Source: Desarmillaria ectypa
Taxonomy: Eukaryota; Basidiomycota; Agaricomycetes; Agaricales; Physalacriaceae
DNA length: 64,000 bases
Assembly (NCBI GenBank): GCA_030407005.1
Contig: JAUDYN010000010.1
Coordinates: forward strand, 1,798,001-1,862,000
Direction of reading: 5' to 3'
In this document: in pieces, positions 22,184 to 34,133 of the stretch
Layout of the letters: every line of letters begins with the position of its first letter
Numbering within the stretch: position 1 is the first letter of the stretch
The notes under the pieces: model-generated
What the model saw: only the letters and a program-made list of their open reading frames with translations
Databases searched by the model: none
Told to the model about the DNA's origin: nothing
Program-made: the position numbers and the translations under genes

Positions 22184-22898
22184 CTAAGTTCGGTGCTCTA
22201 CTTTCGCCCTCGCCTTAACCTCCCATGCATCGACTACAGATCTCAAAATCGCGTCTTCTATACCTGAACAGGAATCACGATGTTCTGGCCAAGTAGGCAG
22301 GTCACGTTCACATCCACATCCCAAGCAAGTAATCTTGTCGTCTTGGCTCTTAACCCAAGGTCCTTCCTCATGGGATGAGGATGAAAAGGCGAGCGTCTTA
22401 ATGATAGCAAACGTGGGATCCTCGTTCGTACGTGAAGGTGTCACAAAGAACGTCTCCTTCTGCGACTCAGTGAGGGTTTTTGGTTTTGGTTCCGAAAGCG
22501 AAGAATTAGGTGCCCTACTTATTGTAGAAAATTAGCAGATATAGTGCACAAGTCAAGACTAATATCGCTCACGATACCCGTTCATACGCTTCCTGAAACG
22601 GAAGGATTTCGTGGATGGCGATGATCATCTGGTACGGGTAGAAGAAATGCCACTTGCATCCTCCGGAACCATACACTCCGCAGAGACAAGGACGTGACCC
22701 GTGTCTGCCAATTTGATTTGAGCTTGCACTTGATGTCGATTCCTTGCACGGTATCGGTTGCGTCGAAGTAAGACGGGGAATGGGTGCTGGCAGCTCCTTG
22801 GAAATTTGCGGCTTGCCTCGGATTCTCTTTGGATAGTTCCTCATTCTGTCCATGGGAGGAGCGACGGCGTAAGATGAAGGGGGAGAGAGAAAGAACAT
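22184..22898 (-). CDS. Small protein with two Cys/His motifs, possible zinc finger
   Basis: Exon 1 runs from an uncertain start (22898 taken here; 22853 is also possible) to 22573. It joins exon 2 (22514-22184) across a 58-nt intron with a GTGAGC donor and TAG acceptor; the join keeps the frame, and the unspliced frame stops at once. Exon 1 carries 'CLCGVYGSGGCKWHFFYPY', exon 2 'ITCLGCGCERDLPTWPEHRD' followed by SC. The second motif matches the C-x2-C...H-x3-C pattern seen in many agaricomycete proteins of unknown role. It lies directly downstream of the SOD gene on the same strand. Function unknown; the gene model rests on one inferred intron. Confidence 0.5.
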
Positions 22899-23133
22899 CC
22901 CCGCTTTAAAGGGGGAATATCTCGAGCCATCACGTTGTGACCTGTCATTATTAGCATTGTTCTGAAGAATGACAATCCAAACAAAGGTAGCCGATTTTGT
23001 TGGCGTTAGTGTGGCTACTAGGCAAAGTACGAGTAGTGTCCGTATCAACGGGCTATATTAAAGACAGTCCGGGAGACGGGGGGTAACAGTGACATATTCA
23101 TAAAACAAAAGAAGCCCGTTGAGAAGATCGAAA

Positions 23134-23869
23134 CTACGACAATCCTGAAAGAGTTCTCTATGTCAGAGCCACAAATCGAAAATATCGACAAGAATATACC
23201 AATAACACCGCACGCAGCTCTTTCTCCAGAGTTGCCATTTACAAGAGACAAAGGAGTACTGCCTTTACCCAAATCGTCTGTACCCGTGTGAATGACAATG
23301 GAACGTCTGCGCTATTTGATCAGTATCCATCTGCTAACCCCGTACAAGAAAACGCACCCAACGATACTCAGTGGTCCATTGAGCGACATAATCTTATCAG
23401 TTATATCCAAAACCGCTACACCGTTCGCATCGGATTTGACATTTCCGAAGTCGCCTACATGCCTCTCATTCTCAGGATCTGTGAGACCGCTATGGTTGGC
23501 GTTGAAGGGGTTGAAATGTTCTCCTGCAGACGTGCAACCATCGGTGAGGTTCCCGGAGTCGCTGGCAAAACGGTTAGAAAGGCAAAGGCAAAAGGATATT
23601 GAGCATACTGGACATGGAAGCCTCGTAGTGCAGAAGGATCAAGGCCTTCAATGCGCCCCGTTACATGAACGGGCCCGTCAAAGCTGGATTGCTGGAATAT
23701 GACAGTCCCCTTGACTGGACCTGGCCCGGTCATGACGGAGATGGCCCATATACTCGTGGTCAACATTGAAAGAGTTGTAGTGGATTGGGCTGAGTACCTG
23801 TGAAACCAAATAATCCGAGGAGAAGACGGGAAGGGCGACTGCAACTGCGAGTAATAGCGACTTGAACAT
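23134..23869 (-). pseudogene. Cu/Zn superoxide dismutase 1, secreted; first intron acceptor damaged
   Basis: Superoxide dismutases turn superoxide into H2O2 and O2. Exon 1 encodes a signal peptide (MFKSLLLAVAVALPVFSS). Later exons are intact and give 'VKGTVIFQQSSFDGPVHVTG', 'GFHVH' (across an intron), '[18 protein letters not shown]', '[20 protein letters not shown]', '[14 protein letters not shown]' and '[13 protein letters not shown]', ending in GLS at 23134. All Cu and Zn ligands are present. However, the acceptor of intron 1 reads TATATGG where the paralogue at 62.9 kb has TATATAG. The next AG sites upstream or downstream throw the protein out of frame. With that single base changed the mRNA could not be spliced as in the paralogue, so this copy may be dead; an unusual splice could rescue it. 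Confidence 0.75.
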
Positions 23870-23919
23870 TGTGGAAAGATAGTAGTATAGATTGAGGATG
23901 CTGTATGTTCGGTCTATTC

Positions 23920-23927
23920 TTTATATG
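23920..23927 (-). promoter_or_regulatory. TATA box of SOD 1
   Basis: On the minus strand 'GGCATATAAAG' lies about 52 nt before the ATG. It ends a block of about 35 nt that is nearly identical upstream of SOD 2 (62850-62885), including 'ATTCTCACGCAT' just before the TATA box. Confidence 0.65.
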
Positions 23928-23934
23928 CCTTATG

Positions 23935-26670
23935 CGTGAGAATCGCGGTCATGACATACATATGAGTCGTGATCGATCCCAGTTAAATCCAGCGTATCAG
24001 AGTCTTGGCGGAGTGTTTCGACGATGTACAGCCATCTCCTCTAACACAGGATACGAGGTATAGGTCCACAGCTTCATCTGGCAGGCGCATGCCGCTGCCA
24101 CCGCTTTGCGTCGATTTCAACATTGGTAATATTTGTCTGGGAAAGAAATCTTTGCAGTTAGAATATTATGAAACTTACTAGAGGCACCGTTTTATTTATA
24201 GGTGGATATCTGTTCAGACTTCGGCCGCAGAGATATAGGACTGGACGGATACCAGCACCAGTAAAATCCATCGCGAGGGCCTTGTTTCAGGTACCAATTC
24301 ATGGTGGTCATCTGGTATCAAAACCCACAGATCTGCATATCTTTGTAAGGGCACGTTTTTACACCCATTACTGAATGTACCCACACCAACACACCAACAC
24401 CAGATCCAACTCCATGCGATTCCAGTTATCCTTGCGATATCAATCAATTCTTACAGATTCTACGACTCATGACGACTCGAAGGCGTTGTACGTACTAGCG
24501 GAAACCATCGACGTCATTTCCTCGGGGCGCCGCTGGTCACACCGTCAGTAAAAATTAGGGACATAAAATTGCAAACATACTGAGTTTTGTGCGGCGTCAG
24601 AGAAATCTGATACTTTAACTGCAAAGAAGAGACATGAACGTCATCGACGGCTGAATTTACCCGCATAGTGTTGGACAACTTATTCAACTTCGAATTGCCC
24701 TTGAAAAGCCATGATGGGAAAAAATTGCAGCACAACATAAATAGTCACACCAAAACGGTCTTCTATTAAACATGCGAGACGATAAGTTCAATATGTAGAG
24801 TGCTTGAGTCACCGTAATGCCAGATTACAAGCGTACTGGGATAGCACTGCCAGATAGCAGATAGGCAGTCTCGAAAAAAGACAGAGCGAGAAGGCGAGAG
24901 CATATGTACACAAGCTATTTTGAGATACAGAGCATCTAGCTCGCCAGGCGCGAGCACATTCAGCGGGAGCTGTGCAAAAACAGAGATCGGAGCAGACTCG
25001 GAACAGGACGGCAAAGCCTCTGCCAAACAAATAAAAGAATATTTTAGGTTTCCAGCCATCGTTTCCTCTTCTTCTTGCCGCCACCTTGCTAGCGCAACGA
25101 GGGTCGTCTCCTACGTGTCTCGGCATGCTATCTGTCCTCCTGTAGTGCTCATTGTCCTCGAAGATGTTGGCTGAAGGGCAGTCGACGGAGAGTACTATGC
25201 GTCGCGGAGGAGGGTAAGGACCTCCGAGTCGTCCCCGCTTGCGCTGCTTTGGAGGCTCTATTCTATCTGTCTCATTCGTTGTCTTACAGAATTATTTTTG
25301 CTACCGGTACTCGCACGAGATTTTTGAATCCGTCGTTACCCTGCGTGGATGACGCAGCCAGTCTCTATTTCTTCGTCAACGTCCGACACGGGACTGTCGC
25401 GAGTTTGCCTCTGTTAGGCACAGAATCACTCAACCATGCGATGGTTTCGGTCGGTGCCTAAGGGCCAGTGCTTTTTGCACCCGCAGTTGTTCTTGTATAC
25501 CCTATAAACCACATTGTACGTGCATGCCCGGGTGCGGAACAGTTGTTTTGTGGGTCGATGGTCTGGCCGACCTCAGCAAGTCTGTGGTTGTGGATTGCGG
25601 CGCATGTACTTGGAGCTGGTGGGTCGGCGTACGAGGATGGCGGGCTCCATTGCCTCGTGAAGTAGTGAGTTTTTTGTTTTCCGACTGTTCACGAGCTATC
25701 TTGTGCTGGTATGTTACTTTCGGTATTTTATGGTGCGTTCCTAACAATTTGCGAAATTTTTCTTTAGCTCAATATTGACAGATCTTTTTGAACCTGGGAT
25801 AGTTTCAGCATGCCGTGCTCCATCGACTAACCTCAACATGTTTTTATCGTGGATATGGCGCGTATATCCATGTTACCTGCGGGTTCGTATCTTCCGCTCA
25901 AACGTTCTTTCGTATTCTCATTCGTTGCAGAAGATTGGTTTAGGCATATAAATAGCTCCATTAAGCAAAGCCGATGCTCGAAACAGCACAATGCACTAGT
26001 TTGATTCTCTTCTTGCCAATGCTAACATGCGAACTTGTGCTGCAGTTTGAGTGGGACAACATTTCCACAAATTTGCATACCTTCCCATGACAGCATGATT
26101 TGCTATCACGAGCTTCGCGTTCCCTTGGAAGGGAGAACGGTTTTTCTACAATCAGGCGATTTCGCGGAACATAGTTCTGATCCGCAGAGAATCGTTCTGA
26201 TTAGACGCCCCTCGAACTCGGGAGGTTGTCATAATAGCGGTGTGATTTCTGTCGTTTCCACTGAGTGACTTGCTGGGTGTGTAGACGCATCGCACTTGCA
26301 CTCACATCGGAAAATTTCGGTGGATCTACTGATGGTGACGACCATCTCTGTTGTCTTTGTTGCAAAGCTTGGTGATATTCTTGCCGGAGTGGACCTTTTC
26401 ACTGACCTCTTAATCCGTCAGTGATATCTTGCTTGTAGACACACCTCCGCGTGCGGTTTAGGTACTAGCACGTCCACGACTCTTGACGCAAGTGATCTTC
26501 ATTGAAAGATGGCATTTTTCATTCTCCGTTATCTTCCGACACTGATGCAACGTACATAACAGTGCTAAGAAAAATCATCCCAGTGACTTACGAAGGGTGT
26601 TGGACTCGACAGGGTCCATGATTGCCAAGCCACCAAAAATTGATCTCATGATGCGGGCCGTGACTGTTCT
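23935..26670. other. Spacer with a block shared with 60.84-61.07 kb
   Basis: No supported gene. A block at about 25390-25590 resembles the reverse complement of 60840-61070: both carry 'GTCGCGAGTTTGCC', then a CCCGCAG site, then a segment encoding 'VLWVDGLADLSK' here and 'VLWVNGLAALNK' there. It may be the relic of a gene lost in both copies. Confidence 0.45.
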
Positions 26671-26672
26671 GC

Positions 26673-26679
26673 TATATAA
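26673..26679 (+). promoter_or_regulatory. TATA box of two-helix protein 1
   Basis: TATATAA, 65-71 nt upstream of the ATG at 26744. Confidence 0.6.
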
Positions 26680-26743
26680 GTATGAGGCTCTCGTGAAGCC
26701 TCTCCTTTGGGCTCCTACTCGTCACCCATCCGTTTAACCCGCC

Positions 26744-27064
26744 ATGCTCCAGTTTGTGAACGAGTGCCTCCTGATCGTCCTCATCTCCTACCCGATCCTT
26801 TTCTTCCTCATTGGGCTGCACCCTCGCTTAACCCATGTCACGCCCATCCTGCTGCTCGGGCTCACAGTTGTGTCGACTTTGATCGTTTCGGCGACCTTCA
26901 ATGTTATTCTTTTGTTATGGGGAGAGACAGAGGGGGGGGACGCAGAGTCATGGTGTCGAGAGAAGGGGGAGGCGCCGGGCTCAGAAAACAAGCTGATGTG
27001 AGTATCGTTCGTGTGTAGTCGCTTTATTTGCTGAACATCATGCAGACCTGAGGGCCTTGTCTGA
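26744..27064 (+). CDS. Small two-helix membrane protein 1 (two exons, 90 aa)
   Basis: Exon 1 (26744-26997) encodes 'MLQFVNECLLIVLISYPILF', a first membrane helix, a short loop with His, a second helix ('ILLLGLTVVSTLIVSA...'), then an acidic tail with 'WCREK' and 'SENKL'. An intron with GTGAGT donor and TGCAG acceptor (26998-27045) joins a 19-nt last exon giving 'IPEGLV' and stop. The paralogue on the minus strand at 59.5 kb has the same two helices, the same intron position and the same end (IPKGLV), which confirms that the short last exon is real. No known domain. Small size, two helices and a conserved charged tail are all that can be said. Confidence 0.8.
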
Positions 27065-27504
27065 GGGCTCCATATTATTGGATATGAGGGATCCTTTTTT
27101 GGGCGTTGGGTGCTACTTAACATGTCGGTTTTTTTGTGCTGTGGAGGGATAATTGATTCCGAAATTTTGGCGGATCTTTGGTCCGAGTTATCACCGGTGT
27201 TTAAGTTCGTTCGCGACACATTTTTTTATGACAAGACTTGCAGCGGCGAAAGGTGGGTTGCAAGCATTTTCAAAATACGAAGTCGGGATTAATGACAAAA
27301 TCCGGAGGTTTATTTATGGAACATCCCCGGAAACGAAGATAGATGTGAGTACGTTCTTATGAGATCGCAATGGTACTCTGGATAAGCACAATGTCCAGGT
27401 TGAAATTTCATCCAAATTTGATTCTTAATAAGAACGGGCTCACATAGCCTTCGGTCGATGCCATCATTCCCCGATTCATACTCGGGGATGTTCACTTCTG
27501 CCTA

Positions 27505-28162
27505 ATGCCGATGTCGGTTGCTCTTCCCCAAGAGCTTGTTGATATTATTCTCGAGAGCATCGGCAGCTCCTTACGGGAGCTCTTATGGCACGTCTTTGGT
27601 GCTCATATCATGGGTTGGTGTTAGAGAGCTCATCATCGCGCGATTCAATCAGCTTTGTTTCATCAGCTAGTCTCCGATCCGGGGATGTGCATTTTTACTC
27701 CCTACTCCTCAAGACGAATATATATGACTGCATACTATCACAATATTGCAGCCGTCCAGCCAATGTAGATCCGCGATTTTCATGTCTCCCAAAATTGAGA
27801 ACGTATAAATCAATTTCTGCAGTGGATTCGTCTCCATGAGGCCGGAGGAATAAGTGGATGCTATGCTCACGTTTCTCTCCAGCCTAACCCGTTTTGTAGA
27901 TTTGACGCTATCTGCGCTATCTGTATGTCAGCTCGAAGCGTATGATCATCCGGTAAGGCTACTTTCTTCTTGCAAAGCATTGGAAACTGCGACCTTGGAC
28001 TATTGTGAGTGCGAGATTGGTTACTTCCGGAGATTGCACCACCTTTACTTCTCCAGCATGTGCACCATTAGTGCACTCTCTGTATGCCCTATCCTTTCGT
28101 GTTTGTCCGATCATCCTCTTTCTGTATCGTCGTTATGGTCACTCGTGCTAGCGCTCAGTTAG
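27505..28162 (+). pseudogene. F-box-type gene remnant
   Basis: Begins 'MSVALPQELVDIILESIGSS', a clear F-box lead (LPxELVDxILExI), but reaches a stop within 40 codons. Later LRR-like pieces such as 'LTRFVDLTLSALSV' (from 27880) lie in other frames. No intact reading can be built without several repairs. Confidence 0.55.
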
Positions 28163-29209
28163 AAGAGCCGGCTAGTCTCCACGCGCTCACGTGTTATTGA
28201 TATGAATGAATTCCTCTACAAAGATCATACCGTTGGCTTGGATCCTAGAAAAATACGTAGTTAGAATTGTAGCTAAGTGCTACCATCCAAAACGAGGTAT
28301 CATGATGGGAGCGTTGGCACGGTCCGGTTCCTCCGTGATCACGTGTACATTAGGGCGGGATTTCCGTAGTTCTCCGTTTGTTCATAGATGCAGCCGCGAC
28401 TGTCACCAGCTATACCACATTCCCTCTCTTGGACCTGGCGAGATGGTTTCCAATGACTGTCCCTCTTCAGTTGCAAAGCACATGATTTACCGACGAATTT
28501 TTCTCCATCAACCCCTTTATCCTGTCCATGATTATATCCATGGCCATATCAAATAAACGAGAATTTACTCTATGCACAGATTTCCTCTCCAGATCCAAAT
28601 AGTTTTTCTGGGTTAGAACCTCGCTTATTGATGCCCAGTCGATGGAATCTAGATCATCCAGACTCGAACCATTGTCGGTGAGGTTAAAACGACGAAGTGA
28701 TTTTTCGAAGGATTACAGGAATATTCCGAGTATTCCGAGTACCCCTCTGCACTTCTGAATAATATTTTCTTGTGGAAAGGTATTCGAACACGATAGACTA
28801 AAATTTTAGATGGTAGCCAAGGTTGATGGCGTTATATAACTTGTCAACTGGACAGAAGCTTGACTCAGTTCCGTTCCGGAGCATATTGTTGTGATACATA
28901 CTAGTATCATAATACAAGACAGTCGTAGAATTTAACGATATACTGAAATGTGTCAGCATGCGTCAGCTACTGATATAATTCTTGCCATCCAATCGACACT
29001 GTAAGCATCGGTAACGTCGATCGTCAGCGACGACAAAGATGCAGGGAGTGTAGCAACTGGAGATCTTGGTGCAGCAGAGATCTTCTGAGGAAGGGGCACC
29101 GCAGAACCGCAGAATCTAACTACTTAAACAACAGCAGTGCGCGGATCAATTAATTATGGGCAAAGAAGACGCAATTATCGAAAGCCAAATGGGTGATCGT
29201 GGCAGGGAT
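28163..29209. other. Intergenic, nothing recognised
   Basis: Only short open frames without recognisable motifs. Confidence 0.45.
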
Positions 29210-29820
29210 GGATAAATAAAAAGCATATTCGTAAATTCATCCTCAGACATGTAGTCAAACCTGGCAGATGAGATCGTCAGTTTCTAGATGTTTGGGAACA
29301 TGGAGAGAGCGAAGGTGGGAAGGGCATTGTGCAACGAATAATCTCTGCCAGCCTTCTCCAGGTGTAAATTTTCGTCCTACATAGTCCCTTTTCTGTATCG
29401 GTCTGAATGGGACAGCTTATGGATGGAATGCATGAACGCGCAACATGGGCTGATAACGAGCCGCAAGAACGGTGGATAAATTTCGGGTAAGACATAGACG
29501 GATCCGAAGAGATGATATCCGCTACGTGGCAGCCAGGCTCTGCGGACAAATGAGCAGGACGCCAAGACAGCGATGTACCCAGTCTTGTATCCCTCTGAAG
29601 AGCAATCGGAAATACTTTGGATGTCTTTGGCAGGAAGACAATCAATGTAGTCAATGATTTCCTCGATGAGTTCTGTAGGAAAGCTGTTGGTGTTGGTACT
29701 AGTAGAAGGAATCAGAGATAGAAGGTAGGCCGACTCGACGAGTTTGAATGTCGTTGTAAGAAGGCAAGTCAAAGCTGAAATCTGATTCTCCTTAACTCTG
29801 TGTACGTAATTAAACGTCAC
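29210..29820 (-). pseudogene. F-box-type gene remnant
   Basis: The minus strand reads 'FPTELIEEIIDYIDCLPAKD' and 'FVRRAWLPRSGYHLFGSVYV', the agaricomycete F-box signature (LPxELIxEIIDxI...ACSxVxRxWLPRSRYHLF). A frame change at about 29400 leads to 'FPNI*KLTISSARFDYMSED', which matches the LRR region of the 56.7 kb copy but contains a stop. It is a broken member of the same F-box subfamily. Confidence 0.65.
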
Positions 29821-30104
29821 AGCTAACGCGTTCGACTTGTTCTCTTTGATTTATGCCTTTGTTCCCCGGAAACATACGTTTAATAGCAATGTACGCGCTG
29901 AATGTTGCCTTTGTCTGAATCTATGGATAATCGATAATCAATGACACGTGATACCACTTGGATGCCACTGTGGCGGACCTTCAAAGTTCAATTCAAATGT
30001 GTATAAATTAGGCCACTGACACTCTTTCAATAATTTTGGGCACGTTATTAACAAACTAATCAATATATTCTAGATCCTCTGCGGCGGGTCCCAAGAGAGG
30101 CTCT

Positions 30105-30345
30105 CGGTTTCAAGCCTGGAGGAGCTTTCTGCAGAGCTCATCTAGGAGATTGTCTCGTCTATCCTATGCCCTATCTGTATGCCTGCCATCTTCCAAGACT
30201 TAACATTCTACTGAAACAAGACCCTGCATAACTCCCTGACCGCAATGCATCATCAACTCCCCCTCCCATGTGTCCGAAATCCTTCCTTTAATGACGTTGA
30301 CTCGAATATCGAATACCTCATGCGCTGTTGGTGCAGTGCACCATA
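30105..30345 (+). pseudogene. Fossil of the F-box gene at 31.9 kb
   Basis: The order of matches to the intact gene downstream is kept: 'SLEELSAELI*EIV' versus 'HLEELPTELILEIL', then 'LPCVRNPSFNDVDSNI' versus 'VPCVRKLSFNDIDANI', then a CWCSAP / EWCAP match. At least three stops interrupt it. It is a tandem duplicate of 31939-33104 that has decayed. Confidence 0.65.
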
Positions 30346-30416
30346 GCACGGTACTCACAATCTGATCACATGCGCACCGATGACATACTTGCAGCTTTTA
30401 TTCTGACTCGAAAAGC

Positions 30417-30843
30417 TCAGAGTCGTCGCTCAGAGTCTTTAAACTTCAGAACGTTACATGTAGAAATGTATCTACTCGAAAGTGGAGGATTGGATCTCGT
30501 AGTAGTCATCGTCGCTTTCTCTCTCATCGAGAAGCATGGTACGAAGTGATCCAAGAAATGAACAGTACGGATTGGCGAGGAGCTCCAAGAAGGATGTATA
30601 GTTGTAAAAGGAGACAGTATTGATTCTGAAGAGATGATAGCGACTGCGTGGTAACCACGCAAGGCAGACTAATGAACAAGACATCAGGGTGGGGAGACTC
30701 TCATCGTTTTGAGCCGCATCAAAACTATCATCCACAGCACCGTCAGGGAAAGCTCCCAGAAGGCAATGAACTTGGTCGATGATTCCATCAACGAGCTCTG
30801 CTGGGAATCCGCCTAGAATCGTGGCCATAAGAGTCGATGCCAA
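30417..30843 (-). pseudogene. F-box-type gene, 5' part only
   Basis: Encodes 'GGFPAELVDGIIDQVHCLLG', an acidic insert, then 'SCSLVCLAWLPRSRYHLFRI' and 'VSFYNYTSFLELLANPY'. It is closely related to the copy at 56.7 kb ('SRYHIF', 'VSFYNYASFIKLLDSPPY'), which lies on the opposite strand. The frame ends at 30472 and in the next frame a few more codons ('NVLKFKDSERRL') can be read before stop; the LRR part is missing. It is probably non-functional. Confidence 0.6.
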
Positions 30844-31891
30844 AGGACAGAAGGCTGTTGGGATTTAAGAGTTGGGCCGAGATGATGGCAATCCGGCATC
30901 ATGCCGAACTTGCTGATTAAGAGAGAAATATTAGGAAAGTTGTAGAAGATTCTAGTACATTAGCATTTAGTATATAAGTAGGTGCAGTAGTGTACATCTG
31001 CATGCGTTTGCAGAGCTCAGCCAAGTGCAATACTATTGGCCTGACACCACGCATGTACTAACTGGGAACGAACTGATCTATTCATTCCCCGTTTCTCACA
31101 ACAAAGGCGAATTCAATGTCGTAGCAAGAAGGAAAGGAAGGAAAAGAAGCCAAAGAAGCCAGATCGTCGCCGCCGGCTCGAATTAGCGCGTGAACCGACG
31201 CGTTTCTAACGTGTATCAAACGTCGTCGACAGCATGCTCAGAGTGATAGCGGAGCTAACTCCCGGTAGGACTTCAGCAGCACTCCGACAGCATATTATGC
31301 TAAAAGAATGCCATGCAATCTCGGGCCCTGGAGCTAGGAAATAGTGAATAATATACAGAGACAGTAAATCCTTCAAGGAGCTCTACTGTGAAGTAGCATC
31401 GAGTGACATACAATATAGAGGAGGGTCAATGGAGGGTTTACAGTGTGCAAGCCTATCGGCCAGTTGAATATGCCAAGTCGCCGACCTTAAAGGCTAATTT
31501 ACGCGCGATCGAATGTGTGGAAATCTTTCGAAGTTGATCTCAAGTCCAGAATCCACAGTCAGCCGCTCTCATCAGTGCACTCTGATATACTTCGACCGTT
31601 TGACAAGGAGTGGGACTGTTTTTTCTCGCCTTGCTTGTTTCATTAAGGGAAGATGGTGCTGTTTTGAACCGTATTCAAAAGACACGACCGGGAGTACTAC
31701 TCTTCTTGCAATAGCAGTCCAATTACATAGTGAACACGGCCACATTACTCGTCAGATTCTGGACCTATGTCTTTGTTCACCTGAAACCTAGGCATAAATG
31801 ACAATACACTCGTCATTGTCCGAGTCTTTGTTGTGTCTTTGCTAGAATCCAGGCCCAAGTAATGATGCCACCGTGGCGGCTCGTTATGAGA
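30844..31891. other. Intergenic, nothing recognised
   Basis: No supported gene. Contains the upstream region of the intact F-box gene. Confidence 0.45.
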
Positions 31892-31898
31892 TATATAA
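31892..31898 (+). promoter_or_regulatory. TATA box of the intact F-box gene
   Basis: TATATAA, 41-47 nt before the ATG at 31939. Confidence 0.65.
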
Positions 31899-31938
31899 GA
31901 GCAACTCGCCTCAATTTCTGTAGTTCATTGAATGCACA

Positions 31939-33104
31939 ATGTCTCCTATCTCCTCACCCAAAGGATGCTTACACCTTGAGGAGCTCCCTACAGAACTCAT
32001 CCTTGAAATTCTCTGGTACCTTGAAGTCCCATGCATCAAACAACTCAGCCTTGCCTCATCTACTCTCCGCCATGTCTGCTTCCCTGCTATCTTCCGATAT
32101 ATATCCTTTTGCGCCTACGGTGACAAGACCCCTCGTAATTTCCTGACTGACATGCGCCGGCGGCGGCCAGTTCCATGTGTCCGAAAACTTTCATTTAACG
32201 ACATCGACGCGAATATCAAACCACATGCACTATTGGAGTGGTGTGCCCCAGCACGGCAATTCGAGATATGGTCCACATCCAATCCCAGGCTATACGTGCC
32301 ACTTTTATCCGGCCTTGGGGAGCTGGTAGTCGTCGAACTTCATCAGGTTACCTTCCCATATTTAGCAGACTTTTTCGAGCTTCTGCGAAGTCTGTCTACC
32401 AACGTTAAACACCTCACGATAGGGGATACTATCGAATTCGTATCCATGTCGGCTAACGGCCCCATTCTCATGACTGGCAAGAGGATTAAAATAGAGAAGC
32501 TTAGTGTCGGCTCCCCCCTGGTCCTGGAACTCCTACTACGAGATGATTCTCCAGTCGAGCTTTCTTATTTGAAGTTGGCGGAAACCAGCAATTCAAGGAC
32601 ATCTGTTATCAACAAACTCGGCCGTCTCAGCCCTCGTCTTGTCAAGCTGGTCATCGGGGATCCTCCCTTGGAATCAAACAATGGTGTGCATCTCTACCTC
32701 AGTTCCATGTAATCTCGTCTTAGTAATTTATAACAGAATCTCTCCTACTTCCGGCTGTCAAACAATTAACCCTCTCGTTCCGCGTCTGGGAGCGAGGATC
32801 CATGCCCCTCAACAACCTCCTGAAATCTTCGTATGCTAACTTGGAAGAGTTAACCATAAAACTCCCATTCGAACTGGTCATGGAAGAGAGAGGCGAGTGG
32901 GAGTGGTTGGCTTCGGTGCTATCACGGCAATCGAAGTTGAGGGGAGTTAAAGTCGTGGCATGGACAAGGTCCTCTAGAACGCATTATCCCCAGCTTACGC
33001 TCAATGAACTTCGTTACAAACTCGAACCGCAGCGCCGAAGAATATTGGCGATCCTGGCGAACAATCGCTTCAGGGTCACGGTGGATGTCGCTTACCGGTT
33101 TTAA
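31939..33104 (+). CDS. F-box protein (two exons, 370 aa)
   Basis: The only F-box gene in the window without lesions. Exons 31939-32683 and 32737-33104 join across a 53-nt GT..AG intron in phase. Residues about 13-50 form the F-box ('LHLEELPTELILEILWYLEV', 'LASSTLRHVCFPAIFRYI'), which would bind Skp1 in an SCF ubiquitin ligase. The rest is leucine-rich with repeats such as 'NVKHLTIGDTIEFVS', 'IEKLSVGSPLVLELL', 'LVKLVIGDPPLESN' and 'NLEELTIKLPFELV', the likely substrate-binding part. A decayed tandem copy lies 1.6 kb upstream. The substrate is unknown. Confidence 0.85.
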
Positions 33105-33517
33105 GGGTATTGGATACTTTCAACTATCTAGTGTATGCGTAATGCCGATTGAAAATTTCTACAACTTTGGAACCTTCATACAGTGGCAGTCAAGACCGAG
33201 GAGAAGAAGACGCACGACCTGTGTCTTTATGGATGATGACGAAATGAAAGTGTTATCCATTCAATGTTAATGCTAATGGCGAGATTGAAAACCCTTGTAA
33301 TCACGTCGCCAAATGTCCAGCTGGTTCATACAATGAAGAAACAATGAGGGGCCATAGAAATAGTTCGTGAGTTATAGATAGAAAGATTGGCGCCTGTGAA
33401 ATAGAGCATAACATAAAAAATACGGAGAATGATATAGTATATTTTGACAGGCTAGCGCGCTGGTAAGGTCTTGAGTATCATCAGTCCTCAGACCATGCTC
33501 ACAAACAATACTTACCC
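33105..33517. other. Spacer between convergent genes
   Basis: Short spacer; nothing recognised. Confidence 0.4.
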
Positions 33518-34133
33518 TCAGACAATAACGGGGATAGGCGCAGACTGAGCGGCCTCTCCATTGGCATCATGCACCACTATTGAAACTCGGGTACCTAAAC
33601 GAAATAACGCATCAGTATGAGCGTCGCTAGCGATTGAGACACTTACCGTTCTCAATGGAGCTGAACGGCCACTGGTATTGCAACGTTCGCTCGCTCGTTG
33701 AACCAAGTTTAGCTAGAGGGGAAGCGGAGGAATTGTCTCCGGCAACGATGCTGTTCGGTACGAGTGAGTATCAGTAAAAGTGGAGGAGCAGAGCATACGT
33801 ACGACTGATCAAATACAATTAATGTCGATGCGTGACATGATGGCTAAGGCCTCGGAATGTTTTTGGAATACGCACGACCATAAAAGGCTCTACAAGAGTC
33901 AGGTCAGCACTGGTCACTGGAAGTTTGAGCTATGCATACCCACCAGATCCGCCTGACCAGCTCAATGTGGTGGTCTCACCTTTCGTGATAGTATACCTAG
34001 CAGGTGCGTTAGAAATAGTGTCGTGGACGGACAGAAATAATGTAGAAACGTACGGCGTGTCGACAGCGAGCTGCCCAAAAACGATTGAAGAGGCATAAAC
34101 GATGATGAAGGGCCACCAGATAAGCTTCAACAT
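33518..34133 (-). CDS. Small secreted protein, intact copy
   Basis: Starts with a signal peptide (MLKLIWWPFIIVYASSIVFG) and then 'LAVDTP'. Downstream exons, joined by GT..AG introns, give 'YTITKGETTTLSWSGGSG', a middle exon starting 'PFMVVRIPK', an exon with 'VAGDNSSASPLAKLGSTSER' and 'LQYQWPFSSIENG', and a last exon 'TRVSIVVHDANGEAAQSAP' ending in VIV. The pattern (T-x-TWSGG-x-PY, LPxGDNSSA, TSVxxxVxDxxGxxAxSAP) is that of small extracellular basidiomycete proteins often annotated as Ser/Thr-rich or GPI-type surface proteins of unknown role. The order of the middle exons is my inference. A broken copy lies inverted at 44.3 kb. The 450 nt upstream are also duplicated there. Confidence 0.55.

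Noticed and set aside
24766..25126. Overlapping minus-strand frames with apolar segments
   Set aside because: Two frames of similar quality overlap, composition looks accidental, and nothing similar occurs at the mirror position.
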